Shown here piece after piece: positions 1-7,424 of a stretch of 16,551 nucleotides of DNA; the stretch's first letter is position 1, and the number at the start of each line of letters is the position of its first letter. This stretch comes from an uncultured Porphyromonadaceae bacterium (GTDB taxonomy: Bacteria; Bacteroidota; Bacteroidia; Bacteroidales; Muribaculaceae). The notes beneath the pieces were generated by a model. That model worked only from the letters and a program-made list of their open reading frames with translations. It was not told where the DNA came from and did not search any database. A program made the translations under genes and the position numbers. The DNA lies in NCBI GenBank assembly GCA_902489275.1, contig CABTZK010000034.1, positions 1-16,551 on the forward strand, written 5' to 3'.

Positions 1-37
1 CCAATTCTCTCAAATAAGGGAGAAATATATATTAAAT

Positions 38-58
38 AGGGGGTATATAACCCCTTTT
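38..58 (+). terminator. Candidate rho-independent terminator
   Basis: A GGGGT/ACCCC stem (40-44 with 50-54) has a 5-base loop and is extended by a G-U and an A-T pair. A run of four T follows at 55-58. It could end transcription of a gene located left of the window. The stem is short, so confidence is moderate. Confidence 0.45.
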
Positions 59-222
59 GATTCTTAGATAGGCTTTATTTTTAGATTTAATGTGGTTATA
101 AGTGAATTTATGAGAGGAAGAGAAGGTTTTGCAGAGGTCTCGTTTTGTAATTTTGCACTTGCTGGTTGACTCTACGATACTGGTTCAAGCGTGATGCCTT
201 ATACGCATTTGAAGTGATTCTG

Positions 223-253
223 TTGATAATTTCATAAAAAATAACTATCTTTA
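223..253 (+). promoter_or_regulatory. Candidate Bacteroidota promoter of the amidohydrolase gene
   Basis: TTG at 223-225 is followed after 20 bases by TATCTTTA at 246-253, a 7-of-8 match to the Bacteroidota -7 consensus TAnnTTTG. The spacing is what is expected for the -33/-7 pair. It would give a leader of roughly 55 bases before the ATG at 314. Confidence 0.4.
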
Positions 254-313
254 TGTGATTTTAATCTCATTCCTCACTTTTTCTTTGACAAGATATACGC
301 TAAAACCAACGAT

Positions 314-1492
314 ATGAGTAAAATGAACGTAAAACCAATGAAAGAATTGGCTGCCATGTTGCCACAGATGAAACAGTGGATGGAAGCCATGCACCAAGAT
401 CCCGAACTGTCTACCCAAGAGGTAAATACAGGCAAATATGTTGCCGGCCTGCTAAAAAATATGGGCTACGAGGTTCATGAGCATGTAGGAAAACATGGCA
501 TTGAGGGTGTGGTAGGTGTACTAAGTCATGGCGATGGAAAGAAGAAAATAGGCATTAGAGCCGACATGGATGCTCTCCCTATTCAAGAGATAAACAACCT
601 GCCTTACAAGAGTAGGCTCGACGGCATTTCTCATCTCTGCGGACACGATGGTCATAGTGCCATGGCACTTGGGGCAGCTAAGTATCTGGCAGACACAAAG
701 CACTTCAATGGAACCGTTTACTTCTATTTTCAACCTGCCGAAGAGACCATGCAGGGCGGTCCTTCGATGATAGATGATGGACTTTTCAATAAGTTTAATG
801 CCGATAGAATATATGCCATACACAATATTCCTGGGCTACCAAAGGGGGTACTGCATTTCCATGATGGAGAAACGATGTCGGCTGTAGATAATTGGGAGAT
901 ACGCTTAATGGGGCGTGGAGGCCATGGTTCAATGCCCGAACTAAGCATTGACCCTGTCGTAGCCGGTGCTTCTTTGGTTATGGCACTACAGACGATTGTA
1001 GCTCGCAACCTCTCTCCCTGGAATAATGGCGTGGTCACCATCGGCTCATTCCAAGCGGGTAATGCAGGTAACGTTATTCCAGACGAAGCTGTACTCAAGT
1101 TGTCTATGCGCAACATGCAGCCCGATGGGCGTAAGCTGGTGTTGCAACGTATTCGTGAGATAACGGCTGCTCAAGCAGAATGCTTTGGTTGCAAATATGA
1201 AATAAAAGAGGGACAACCCGGAGCAGTGCTTGTCAATTCGCACGAAGAAACAGCTTTTGCTGCCCAAGTGGCACGCAAATACTTTGGAGAGGAAAATGTA
1301 GTGTACCCTTGTAAGCCATTGATGAGCAGCGAAGACTTTGCCTTTATGTTGCAAGAACGACCAGGAAGCTACATCATGTTAGGTAATGGTGAAACGCCTA
1401 TGGTACACAATCCTAAGTACATCTTCGATCAGGAAATCCTTCCCGTCGGTGCCTCGCTGTGGGTTGCCTTGTGTGAAGAATACCTAAAGTAG
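314..1492 (+). CDS. M20D-family amidohydrolase (HipO/ILR1-like)
   Basis: This is a 392-aa cytoplasmic metallo-amidohydrolase of peptidase family M20, subfamily D, whose members remove acyl groups from N-acyl amino acids (hippurate, indole-acetyl amino acids, N-acetyl intermediates) through a two-metal site. Visible motifs are RADMDALPI (82-90), the metal-binding LCGHDGH with C109 and H111, PAEE with the catalytic/ligand pair E143-E144, H170 in AIHN, the dimerisation-domain RGGHGSMPE around H204, MSSEDF (337-342) and the last ligand H365 in HNP. Length is normal for the family and there is no signal peptide. ATG 314 is chosen; ATG 323 is an equally close in-frame alternative. Exact substrate cannot be told from sequence. 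Base composition is AT-richer than the rest of the window, and no operon partner is seen. Confidence 0.9.
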   Translation: MSKMNVKPMKELAAMLPQMKQWMEAMHQDPELSTQEVNTGKYVAGLLKNMGYEVHEHVGKHGIEGVVGVLSHGDGKKKIGIRADMDALPIQEINNLPYKSRLDGISHLCGHDGHSAMALGAAKYLADTKHFNGTVYFYFQPAEETMQGGPSMIDDGLFNKFNADRIYAIHNIPGLPKGVLHFHDGETMSAVDNWEIRLMGRGGHGSMPELSIDPVVAGASLVMALQTIVARNLSPWNNGVVTIGSFQAGNAGNVIPDEAVLKLSMRNMQPDGRKLVLQRIREITAAQAECFGCKYEIKEGQPGAVLVNSHEETAFAAQVARKYFGEENVVYPCKPLMSSEDFAFMLQERPGSYIMLGNGETPMVHNPKYIFDQEILPVGASLWVALCEEYLK

Positions 1493-1591
1493 AGGAGATT
1501 GGAGTCAAGCTAATGTCATACAATAGATGCACCTGTCTCTTTGGTTATGAAGCAACGGTAGGTTTCCATTATTATAACACCCTGAACTCGG

Positions 1592-1606
1592 CGGGCAATA
1601 TGCCCG
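1592..1606. terminator. Short hairpin between convergent genes
   Basis: CGGGCA and TGCCCG form a perfect 6-bp stem with a 3-base loop. It sits between the ends of the amidohydrolase and the minus-strand methyltransferase, so it could serve either. No good T-run follows on either strand, so the terminator role is a guess. Confidence 0.3.
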
Positions 1607-1715
1607 TTCTCATACAATGATCTTTGATTTAATTAACGGCAGATTTCTTCTTCATGTGCTATAAACCCAAATAAGGGCTCAAAATGGCTGGTTAGATTCA
1701 TCGGCGGGGGGCTTT

Positions 1716-2909
1716 TCACACCTTGGCGCACAGAAACAGCACAGGCGTGGAATCAGCAAGGGTCGTGGCAAAAAGGTAGTCGCTGCCTCCGTCTTGCATG
1801 CCAAGGCGCTTTTTGAGTGCCTCGGGGCTAAGGCGAAAGTTGCGCGTGGCGATGTTGAGTTGCTTGAATTGTTTTGACCATGTTTTGATTTCCTTGTCTT
1901 TGAAGGGAATCATCTGCTTGATTTTGAATCGCCGGCCCGGGAAGCCCTCGAGCAGGGTATCGCTCACATAAAGATGCGAGTTTTGAGCAAGTTGTGTAGC
2001 GCCAGTTGCTGCCGCTAAGGCATCAAAGCAGCCTATTTTCATGATGCTGGCGTTGGGCTCGTAGATGAATGCAGGCTGTGTGAGGGGGGCTGGTGGGCGT
2101 GAGGTGGCGGGGTGGGAGATGTCGAATGCTTGGAGCGTGCTGTCGAAGTTGATGGCGTGCAGAGCAACGTGTTCGGGCGGCATGCAGAAATCGAGGCAAA
2201 ACAGCAACTCCTTGCAGTCATTTTTCACGCTGATGGCATACACGTCGCTCACACTGTGCCCTAACGCTTTGACCGATTGCGTGAGGTCGAGCATGGGCGA
2301 GGCCTTGATGATGAGCCGCTGGGCGCGCTGCTGGGCTAAGGGCAACAGCGAGAGCACGTTGGGGCGGCAGTCGGCAAGTCCGTAGAGCCGCCTCCCGGCA
2401 TCGCTGCGCCGGGCAGGGTCGATGAAGATGGTGTCGAAATGCCGGGTGCTGGCTTTCAGCCATTCGGTGGAGTCACCGTGCAGCACCTCCACCTTGGGAT
2501 TGAGCAGGGAGAAATTGTATTGCCCGATTGCGGCAACCTCTTCGTCACACTCGATGGCCACCAGCGCGTGCACGCGCTGGGCGATGTAATAGCTGTCGAT
2601 ACCAAGCCCCATGGTCATGTCCAGCACCGAGTCGCTGGGCGAGAACAGCGAGGCATGAAACTTGGCCACTTGCTCGTGGGTGCATTGCTCGGCGTTGATA
2701 GGCTTCGGGAAAAGGAAGTGGCGATGCTCAAGCACTTCGGGAATCTTGCTTTTCGACTTTTGGCGGCACTCGATTTGGGTCACGGCAAACGCCTTGTCGA
2801 AGCTCACGTTGCTGTCTCGCTTGAGCAGCAGCTTGACGGTGTCGTCGCTCGCGTGGCGCTCGATGTAGTCGCACATGGCCTCATTAATGGTGTGTTCTGC
2901 CACTTTCAT
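1716..2909 (-). CDS. THUMP-like class I SAM-dependent methyltransferase (PG_1098 family)
   Basis: This 397-aa protein matches the Bacteroidota family with an N-terminal ferredoxin-like region, a Rossmann methyltransferase core and a C-terminal THUMP-like RNA-binding domain. The SAM motif VLDMTMGLG lies at 95-103, the acidic residues after strand 2 at E120/D122 and the motif-IV-like IFIDPARR at 161-168. The C-terminal part from about residue 322 (GFPGRRFKIK onward) fits the THUMP-like domain. It probably methylates an RNA, but the target is unknown. It stands alone, divergent from the OPT transporter. A perfect -7 element, TAACTTTG, sits only 4 bases before the first ATG. Either the mRNA is leaderless or the real start is internal, for example Met12 at 2876. 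Confidence 0.85.
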   Translation of the reverse strand: MKVAEHTINEAMCDYIERHASDDTVKLLLKRDSNVSFDKAFAVTQIECRQKSKSKIPEVLEHRHFLFPKPINAEQCTHEQVAKFHASLFSPSDSVLDMTMGLGIDSYYIAQRVHALVAIECDEEVAAIGQYNFSLLNPKVEVLHGDSTEWLKASTRHFDTIFIDPARRSDAGRRLYGLADCRPNVLSLLPLAQQRAQRLIIKASPMLDLTQSVKALGHSVSDVYAISVKNDCKELLFCLDFCMPPEHVALHAINFDSTLQAFDISHPATSRPPAPLTQPAFIYEPNASIMKIGCFDALAAATGATQLAQNSHLYVSDTLLEGFPGRRFKIKQMIPFKDKEIKTWSKQFKQLNIATRNFRLSPEALKKRLGMQDGGSDYLFATTLADSTPVLFLCAKV

Positions 2910-2913
2910 GTGG

Positions 2914-2921
2914 CAAAGTTA
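2914..2921 (-). promoter_or_regulatory. -7 promoter element abutting the methyltransferase start
   Basis: Read on the minus strand, TAACTTTG is an exact TAnnTTTG match ending 4 bases before the ATG at 2909. No matching TTG is visible about 20 bases further upstream (around 2942-2945). The element is clear, but its use as a promoter is inferred. Confidence 0.45.
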
Positions 2922-3020
2922 CGAAAAAAGAGCGTAACGCGCGCGGTTCCCAGCCCAAAATCGCGCCGTTGCGGCCATCGCACGGATAGCGTGAAAAAAC
3001 CATGATGTTCTGCTTGAGGA

Positions 3021-3052
3021 TTTGGATTTGCGTGTAGTTTGCACTATCTTTG
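3021..3052 (+). promoter_or_regulatory. Promoter of the OPT transporter gene
   Basis: TTTG at 3021-3024 and TATCTTTG at 3045-3052 are separated by 20 bases, an exact match to the Bacteroidota -33/-7 pattern. The ATG lies 29 bases after the -7 element. It is divergent from the methyltransferase promoter about 120 bases away. Confidence 0.65.
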
Positions 3053-3081
3053 CATCTCGTAAAAAATATCAATAAAAAGAA

Positions 3082-5106
3082 ATGGAAGACGAAAAAACTA
3101 AAGTAACCGCGCAAACGCCCATCGAAGAACCGACCGAAATGTCGCTACCCGACAACGCGTTTCGCGAGCTCAAGGAGGGCGAGCAATATGTGCCGCCCAT
3201 GCGGCCAGAACGCAACTATCCCGAGGTAACTCCTTATTCTGTCACCCTTGGCCTGATCATGGCGGTCATCTTCAGTGCCGCCGCGGCCTACTTGGGGTTG
3301 AAGGTGGGGCAAGTCTTTGAGGCAGCCATCCCCATTGCCATCATCGCGGCAGGCGTTGGCGCTGCCACCAAGCGCAAGAACTCGCTGGGCGAGAACGTGA
3401 TCATCCAGTCGATTGGCGCGGCGTCGGGGCTCGTCGTGGCAGGCTCGATTTTCACCTTGCCGGCACTTTATATCCTGCAAGCCAAGTATCCCGATATTGC
3501 CGTCTCATTTGTGCAGGTGTTCATGAGCTCGCTGTTAGGTGGCGCGCTGGGCATGCTGTTTTTCATCCCGTTCCGCAAGTATTTCGTCAAGGAAATGCAC
3601 GGCAAGTTCCCATTCCCCGAGGCCACGGCGACCACCCAAGTGCTCATCAGCGGGCAAAAGGGAGGCGACCAGGCCAAGCCGTTGTTGGTGGCTGGTCTCA
3701 TCGGCGGCGTGTACGACTTCCTGTTGTCCACTTTCCACTGGTGGAAAGAAGTGCTCAACACGTCTGTTGTCCCTCAATTGCAAACGGTGACCGATAACCT
3801 GAAGATGATTTTCAAAATCAACACGGGCGCGGCAGTGCTCGGCTTGGGCTATATCATCGGTTTGCGCTACGCCTTCATCATCTTTGCGGGCAGCGCTTTC
3901 ATCTGGTGGATTGTTGTGCCGTTGATGGGCATGAATCCGCAGCTTGCCAGCATGTCTGCCGACGACATCTTCAAGGGCGTGTCCGATGGAGTCAACATCT
4001 TGGGAGGCGCTAAGTACATCGGCATTGGCGGTATCGCCATGAGTGGTATCATCGGCATCGTGAAGTCATGGGGCGTTATCAAGAGCGCTGTGGGATTGGC
4101 CGGCAAGTCGTTTGGCAAGCAGGCCGAGGTCGAGACACCCGAGCGCACGCAGCGCGACATCAGCATGAAAGTGATTGTGTTTTCCATTATCGCTGCACTC
4201 ATCGTCACGTTTGCGTTTTTCTATATTGGCGTGATTCACAATTTCGTTCAGACGATTGTCGCCTTTATCGTGGTCACGGTGATCGCGTTCCTCTTCACCA
4301 CGGTCGCTGCCAACGCTATTGCCATCGTGGGTAGCAATCCCGTGTCGGGCATGACCTTGATGACGCTCATTGTGGCGTCGGGCATCTTCGTGGCTGTGGG
4401 GCTGAAAGGCACGCAGGGCATTGTGGCCTCGATGGTGGTTGGCGGTGTCGTGTGCACGGCGCTGGCCATGGCCGGCGGCATGGTTACCGATATGAAGATT
4501 GGCTACTGGCTGGGCAACACCCCTGCTAAGCAGCAGACTTGGAAATTTGTGGGTACCATCGTGGCGGCGGCTACCGTGGGTGGCGTGATGATTCTGCTCA
4601 ACAAGATTTACGGCTTCAGCGACCCCAACGTGATGGCCGCACCCCAAGCCAATGCCATGGCCGGTGTGATTGAACCGCTCATGATGGGTGGTAACACCCC
4701 CTGGACGCTCTACATTGCGGGCGCTATCCTGGCACTGCTGCTCAACTGGCTCAAAGTCCCTGCCTTGCCGTTCTCGCTGGGCATGTTCATCCCGTTGCAC
4801 CTCAACACGCCATTACTCATGGGTGGAGCCATCAGCTGGTTTGTGAGCAGTCGCAGCAAAAACGAGAAACTCAACGCCACCCGCACCGAGCGCGGCACCT
4901 TGCTGGCCAGTGGCTTCATCGCAGGCGGCGCATTGATGGGCGTGGTGAGCGCCATCCTGATGTTCTTCTTCAAGGATGAGATTTCCGCATTCGCGCAGCG
5001 CACCGCTCTTCCCGAGTGGGGAAGCAGTGTGCTGGCCATCGTGCTCTACGCAGGCCTCATTATCTATCTCATCCGCGCCTCGCTCAAGGCCGGGAAAGAG
5101 CAGTAA
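3082..5106 (+). CDS. OPT-family oligopeptide transporter
   Basis: This is a 674-aa polytopic inner-membrane protein of the OPT family, proton-coupled importers of oligopeptides and, in some branches, metal chelates. A charged cytoplasmic N-terminus of about 50 residues is followed by many hydrophobic segments, beginning with PYSVTLGLIMAVIFSAAAAY (51-70). Family signatures include the AYLGLKVGQ stretch (69-77), FPFPEATA (176-183) and NPVSGMT (419-425), in line with bacterial members of this length. Substrate cannot be assigned. The start at 3082 follows a good promoter, though the Shine-Dalgarno site is poor, as is usual in this phylum. The gene is monocistronic as far as can be seen, with a strong hairpin about 35 bases downstream. 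Confidence 0.9.
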   Translation: MEDEKTKVTAQTPIEEPTEMSLPDNAFRELKEGEQYVPPMRPERNYPEVTPYSVTLGLIMAVIFSAAAAYLGLKVGQVFEAAIPIAIIAAGVGAATKRKNSLGENVIIQSIGAASGLVVAGSIFTLPALYILQAKYPDIAVSFVQVFMSSLLGGALGMLFFIPFRKYFVKEMHGKFPFPEATATTQVLISGQKGGDQAKPLLVAGLIGGVYDFLLSTFHWWKEVLNTSVVPQLQTVTDNLKMIFKINTGAAVLGLGYIIGLRYAFIIFAGSAFIWWIVVPLMGMNPQLASMSADDIFKGVSDGVNILGGAKYIGIGGIAMSGIIGIVKSWGVIKSAVGLAGKSFGKQAEVETPERTQRDISMKVIVFSIIAALIVTFAFFYIGVIHNFVQTIVAFIVVTVIAFLFTTVAANAIAIVGSNPVSGMTLMTLIVASGIFVAVGLKGTQGIVASMVVGGVVCTALAMAGGMVTDMKIGYWLGNTPAKQQTWKFVGTIVAAATVGGVMILLNKIYGFSDPNVMAAPQANAMAGVIEPLMMGGNTPWTLYIAGAILALLLNWLKVPALPFSLGMFIPLHLNTPLLMGGAISWFVSSRSKNEKLNATRTERGTLLASGFIAGGALMGVVSAILMFFFKDEISAFAQRTALPEWGSSVLAIVLYAGLIIYLIRASLKAGKEQ

Positions 5107-5141
5107 GGCGACTTTTCAAGCTCACGCTATCTGATTTAGGA

Positions 5142-5180
5142 AAGGCAGGCTCTCTCCCTTCGGGCGATAGAGCCTGCCTT
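5142..5180. terminator. Long hairpin with UUCG cap downstream of the OPT gene
   Basis: AAGGCAGGCTCT (5142-5153) and AGAGCCTGCCTT (5169-5180) form a perfect 12-bp stem. The loop contains CTTCGG, the very stable UUCG tetraloop motif. No T-run follows on either strand, so it may be a transcript 3'-end stabiliser or processing site rather than a classical terminator. Confidence 0.5.
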
Positions 5181-5243
5181 GTCGTGTGAATAGTGGGCAC
5201 CGGCCGCGTGGCGCGCATGATGCCCGCGAATCACGCGAAAAAG

Positions 5244-5275
5244 TTGCCCTCATTGAGATATTTTTTGTAACTTTG
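5244..5275 (+). promoter_or_regulatory. Promoter of the nif3-like gene
   Basis: TTG at 5244-5246 and TAACTTTG at 5268-5275 are 21 bases apart, fitting the Bacteroidota -33/-7 pattern. The ATG at 5297 lies 21 bases after the -7 element. This placement argues for that start over the in-frame upstream start at 5186, which precedes the promoter. Confidence 0.6.
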
Positions 5276-5296
5276 AGGCATCAACATGCTGACACG

Positions 5297-6076
5297 ATGA
5301 AAATCAAGGAAATCATTGATGCGATAGAGCGCTATGCGCCGTTAAGTTTGCAAGAGAGCTGGGATAATGCGGGCGTTCAAGTGGGCAACACGTCGCTTGA
5401 GGCCACAGGAGCGCTCTTGTGTACCGATGTGACCGAGGCCATTGTCGGCGAGGCGGTCGAGCGGGGTTATAACCTCGTCATCTCGCACCACCCGCTCATT
5501 TTCCATGCCCTCAAGAAAATCACGGGGCGCAGCCCGGTGGAACGCATCGTGGAGCAGGCCATCAAGCGTGACCTGACCATTTATTGCGCTCACACCAACA
5601 TGGACAATGTGCCAGGCGGCGTCAATTTCAAGATGGCCGAGAAATTAGGCATGACCGATGTGGAGATTCTCGCTCCTCGAGAAGATAACGGCATGAGCGG
5701 CTTGGGGGTGGTGGGGCATGTCGAGCCAGAGGGCGCGGTGGCGTTTCTCAAGCGGGTGAAGGACACCTTCGGGGCTCGTGCCTTGCGCTACAGTGGAAAC
5801 CTCAACAGAACCGTCGGCCGAGTCGCCTTGTGTGGTGGCGCGGGGGCCTCGTTGATTGAGGCTGCCCTGCACGCCCGCGCCGATGTCTATGTCACTGGCG
5901 ATGTGAAGTATCACGAGTTTGCGGCACACGAGAACTCGCTCATTTTAGCCGATATAGGGCATTATGAGAGTGAACAGTACACAAAAGAGATTTTTTTAGA
6001 TGTAATTCAGAAAAAAAATCCTACCTTTGCAGTTGCTTTTGCAAGCAAAGAAGAAAATCAAGTAAAATATTTGTAA
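5297..6076 (+). CDS. Nif3-like dinuclear metal-centre protein
   Basis: This 259-aa member of the NIF3/YbgI (DUF34) family is often labelled GTP cyclohydrolase 1 type 2 homologue. Family members form hexameric toroids with two metal ions per subunit, and the cellular role is uncertain. Visible landmarks are the N-terminal LQESWDNAGVQVG (18-30), the metal-binding HH at 64-65, AHTNMD with H99 and D103, GDVKYHEF (211-218) and the C-terminal DIGHYESE with H232 and E236. The length matches the short form without the inserted PII/CutA-like domain seen in longer homologues. I set the start at 5297 because the family N-terminus begins there and the promoter lies just before it. The last 130 bases are sharply AT-rich and carry a promoter-like element for the next gene, which starts 3 bases after this stop. 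Confidence 0.9.
   Translation: MKIKEIIDAIERYAPLSLQESWDNAGVQVGNTSLEATGALLCTDVTEAIVGEAVERGYNLVISHHPLIFHALKKITGRSPVERIVEQAIKRDLTIYCAHTNMDNVPGGVNFKMAEKLGMTDVEILAPREDNGMSGLGVVGHVEPEGAVAFLKRVKDTFGARALRYSGNLNRTVGRVALCGGAGASLIEAALHARADVYVTGDVKYHEFAAHENSLILADIGHYESEQYTKEIFLDVIQKKNPTFAVAFASKEENQVKYL
6022..6029 (+). promoter_or_regulatory. Candidate internal promoter inside the nif3-like gene
   Basis: TACCTTTG matches TAnnTTTG exactly and lies about 50 bases before the zinc-ribbon gene's ATG, within the nif3-like coding sequence. Upstream there is only a T-run (5991-5997), about 24 bases away, so the -33 box is weak. A small hairpin, TTGCTT/AAGCAA (6033-6048), follows in the would-be leader. Confidence 0.4.
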
Positions 6077-6079
6077 AAG

Positions 6080-6862
6080 ATGGCTACATCAAAGAAAGAA
6101 AAAGAACTGACCGTCGAGGATCGTCTGAAAGCGCTCTATCAACTGCAAACCATCCTCTCTGAAGTGGATCGCATCAAGACCCTGCGTGGCGAGCTTCCGC
6201 TTGAGGTTCAAGATCTCGAAGACGAGATTGAGGGCTTGCAAACACGCTTGAACAACTATAATGAGCGCATCGCCGAGCTCAACCAGTCTGTCGAAGATCT
6301 GCGTCTGGAAATTGACAAAGCGGTAAGCCTCATCGACAAGTACACCAAAGACCAGGATAACGTGCGCAACAACCGCGAATATGACTACCTCACCAAGGAA
6401 ATTGAGTTTCAGCACCTCAATATCGACCTGTCTGAGAAGAAAATCAACGAGGCCGGCCATCAAATCGAGGCCATCGGCATGGACGTAGAAGGCGCGCATG
6501 CCCAACTTGAGGACGCCGAGCACGTGCTGGCTGAAAAAAAAGGCGAGCTTGACGAAATCGTTTCGGAGACGAAGGACCAAGAGGAAAAATTGCGCGAGAA
6601 GGCCAAGAAACTGGAAAACAAAATTGACGACCAGCGCCTGCTCACCGCTTTCAAGCGCATCCGCAAGAATGCGCGCAATGGGCTGGGTGTGGTCTACGTG
6701 CAGCGCAATGCCTGCGGCGGATGCTTCAATCGCATCCCTGCCCAACGCCAAATGGAAATCAAGATGCACAAGAAAATTATTGTGTGCGAGTATTGCGGGC
6801 GCATCCTCATTGATTCTGAAATCGCCGGGGTCTCAACCGCCGACACCAAAAGCGAGGCGTGA
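6080..6862 (+). CDS. Coiled-coil C4 zinc-ribbon protein (HP0958/CdsZ-like)
   Basis: The 260-aa protein is a long charged helical hairpin followed by a C-terminal zinc ribbon. Residues from about 10 to 195 are rich in E, K, L and Q with coiled-coil character. Two CxxC pairs, C212/C215 in ACGGC and C236/C239 in CEYC, form the C4 zinc site. This architecture is that of the zf-RING_7 family, whose best-studied members are Helicobacter HP0958 (FlgZ) and chlamydial CdsZ, chaperone or RNA-binding accessory proteins of secretion systems. Bacteroidales lack flagella, so the role here is unknown. The gene starts 3 bases after the nif3-like stop, implying co-transcription, with a possible extra internal promoter. 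A terminator follows at 7004. Confidence 0.85.
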   Translation: MATSKKEKELTVEDRLKALYQLQTILSEVDRIKTLRGELPLEVQDLEDEIEGLQTRLNNYNERIAELNQSVEDLRLEIDKAVSLIDKYTKDQDNVRNNREYDYLTKEIEFQHLNIDLSEKKINEAGHQIEAIGMDVEGAHAQLEDAEHVLAEKKGELDEIVSETKDQEEKLREKAKKLENKIDDQRLLTAFKRIRKNARNGLGVVYVQRNACGGCFNRIPAQRQMEIKMHKKIIVCEYCGRILIDSEIAGVSTADTKSEA

Positions 6863-7003
6863 GCCACGGGCAATAGCGGGTGGTGAGGCAAGCGTCTCCT
6901 CTTGACCCTGCCTCGCTTCTCAAGGAAACAGACCGTTAGCCTTTTTATTATTGAGCGGAGCCACCATAGGCTATTTGCTCAACGTCATTTGATAACCTGA
7001 CAA

Positions 7004-7046
7004 GGGCTGTGTCGTAATTTAGTATTTTACGGCGCAGCCCCTTTTT
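7004..7046 (+). terminator. Rho-independent terminator of the nif3-like/zinc-ribbon operon
   Basis: GGGCTGTGTCGTAA (7004-7017) pairs with TTACGGCGCAGCCC (7027-7040) over 14 positions, two of them G-U pairs, with a 9-base loop. A run of five T follows at 7042-7046. It lies about 140 bases after the zinc-ribbon stop codon and is the best terminator in the window for that operon. Confidence 0.75.
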
Positions 7047-7150
7047 GTTCATCTTGCTTGATATTGCCGACGGACGCTCTTGGGGACTTTGCCCACCGCC
7101 GCTTGGCATCCCCCGCAGTGTTTTTCACATGATTAGGGCTACGCCCGCCA

Positions 7151-7197
7151 AACCTCATGAGGCACGCGTCAATGAGCTTTACGCGACTCATGCGGTT
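7151..7197. repeat. Nested inverted repeat (possible structured RNA)
   Basis: Three pairs of arms are nested: AACC/GGTT (7151-7154, 7194-7197), CATGAG/CTCATG (7156-7161, 7187-7192) and CGCGT/ACGCG (7165-7169, 7181-7185), with an 11-base loop. Only small internal bulges separate them. The function is unknown. It lies beyond the upstream operon's terminator and 228 bases before porV. Confidence 0.5.
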
Positions 7198-7320
7198 CTT
7201 ACGCCAAAAATGAAAAAAATAGTTTTTTGAAAAGAAGATAACTCGCTGACGTACAGCAATAATTCCTTACCCCGATTTGCAATGAACCGGCTAAGGGACG
7301 CTGTGTGGCTGCATCAGCTC

Positions 7321-7338
7321 TAAATGAAAGAGCCGTGG
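7321..7338 (+). repeat. 18-bp shared element, copy 1 (upstream of porV)
   Basis: TAAATGAAAGAGCCGTGG differs by one base from the copy at 12307-12324. It ends 86 bases before the porV ATG. Its AGAGC pairs with GCTCT just upstream (7317-7321), so it forms the 3' arm of a small hairpin. Confidence 0.45.
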
Positions 7339-7424
7339 AGGAAGCCCTTGTTTTTTCACCTCTCACACAATAATTGGCCAGTTTTTGGGTTAATAAAAAA
7401 GTAGTCACTTCTAATTTTAGTGAG

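Larger units (their letters stand above)
1..313. other. Non-coding, AT-rich upstream region
   Basis: No convincing gene is visible here. The stretch is clearly AT-richer than most of the window. It contains a terminator-like hairpin at 38-58, probably ending a gene left of the window, and a candidate promoter for the amidohydrolase at 223-253. A second -7-like match, TAATTTTG, lies at 148-155, but its nearest upstream TTTTG is only about 16 bases away, so I give it less weight. Confidence 0.5.
6863..7424. other. Long non-coding region with several inverted repeats
   Basis: No credible gene is seen in these 562 bases. In order it holds: GAGGCA/TGCCTC complementary arms at about 6889-6915; a compound hairpin at 6951-6982 (TTGAGC/GCTCAA around AGCC/GGCT); a strong terminator at 7004-7046; a GC-rich block with GGGGA/TCCCC arms near 7082-7113; a nested hairpin at 7151-7197; an AT-only AAAAAA/TTTTTT hairpin near 7212-7226; and an 18-bp element at 7321-7338 that recurs upstream of the SUI1-family gene. 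The second half could be the porV leader or a separate small RNA. Confidence 0.5.

Noticed and set aside
2439..3005. A 188-codon plus-strand frame opposite the THUMP-like methyltransferase
   Set aside because: Antisense shadow; the minus-strand protein has SAM-binding and DPAR motifs, while this one has none.
4066..4800. A 244-codon open frame on the minus strand inside the OPT gene
   Set aside because: Composition is histidine-, arginine- and glycine-rich, typical of the antisense of a GC-rich membrane-protein gene, and it overlaps a clearly real gene.
5186..5296. Extended N-terminus for the nif3-like protein (start at 5186)
   Set aside because: The extra 37 residues span the promoter, and the family's N-terminus begins at the ATG at 5297.
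7045..7230. A 61-codon plus-strand frame starting at TTG inside the terminator's T-run
   Set aside because: No plausible initiation signal, no protein features, and it runs through nested inverted repeats that better suit RNA structure.
6863..7424. Known RNAs (tmRNA, RNase P RNA, SRP RNA, tRNA) in the structured region
   Set aside because: I looked for their conserved cores, such as the RNase P GAGGAAAGUCC and SRP GGUCCGGAAGGAAGCA signatures, and did not see them.
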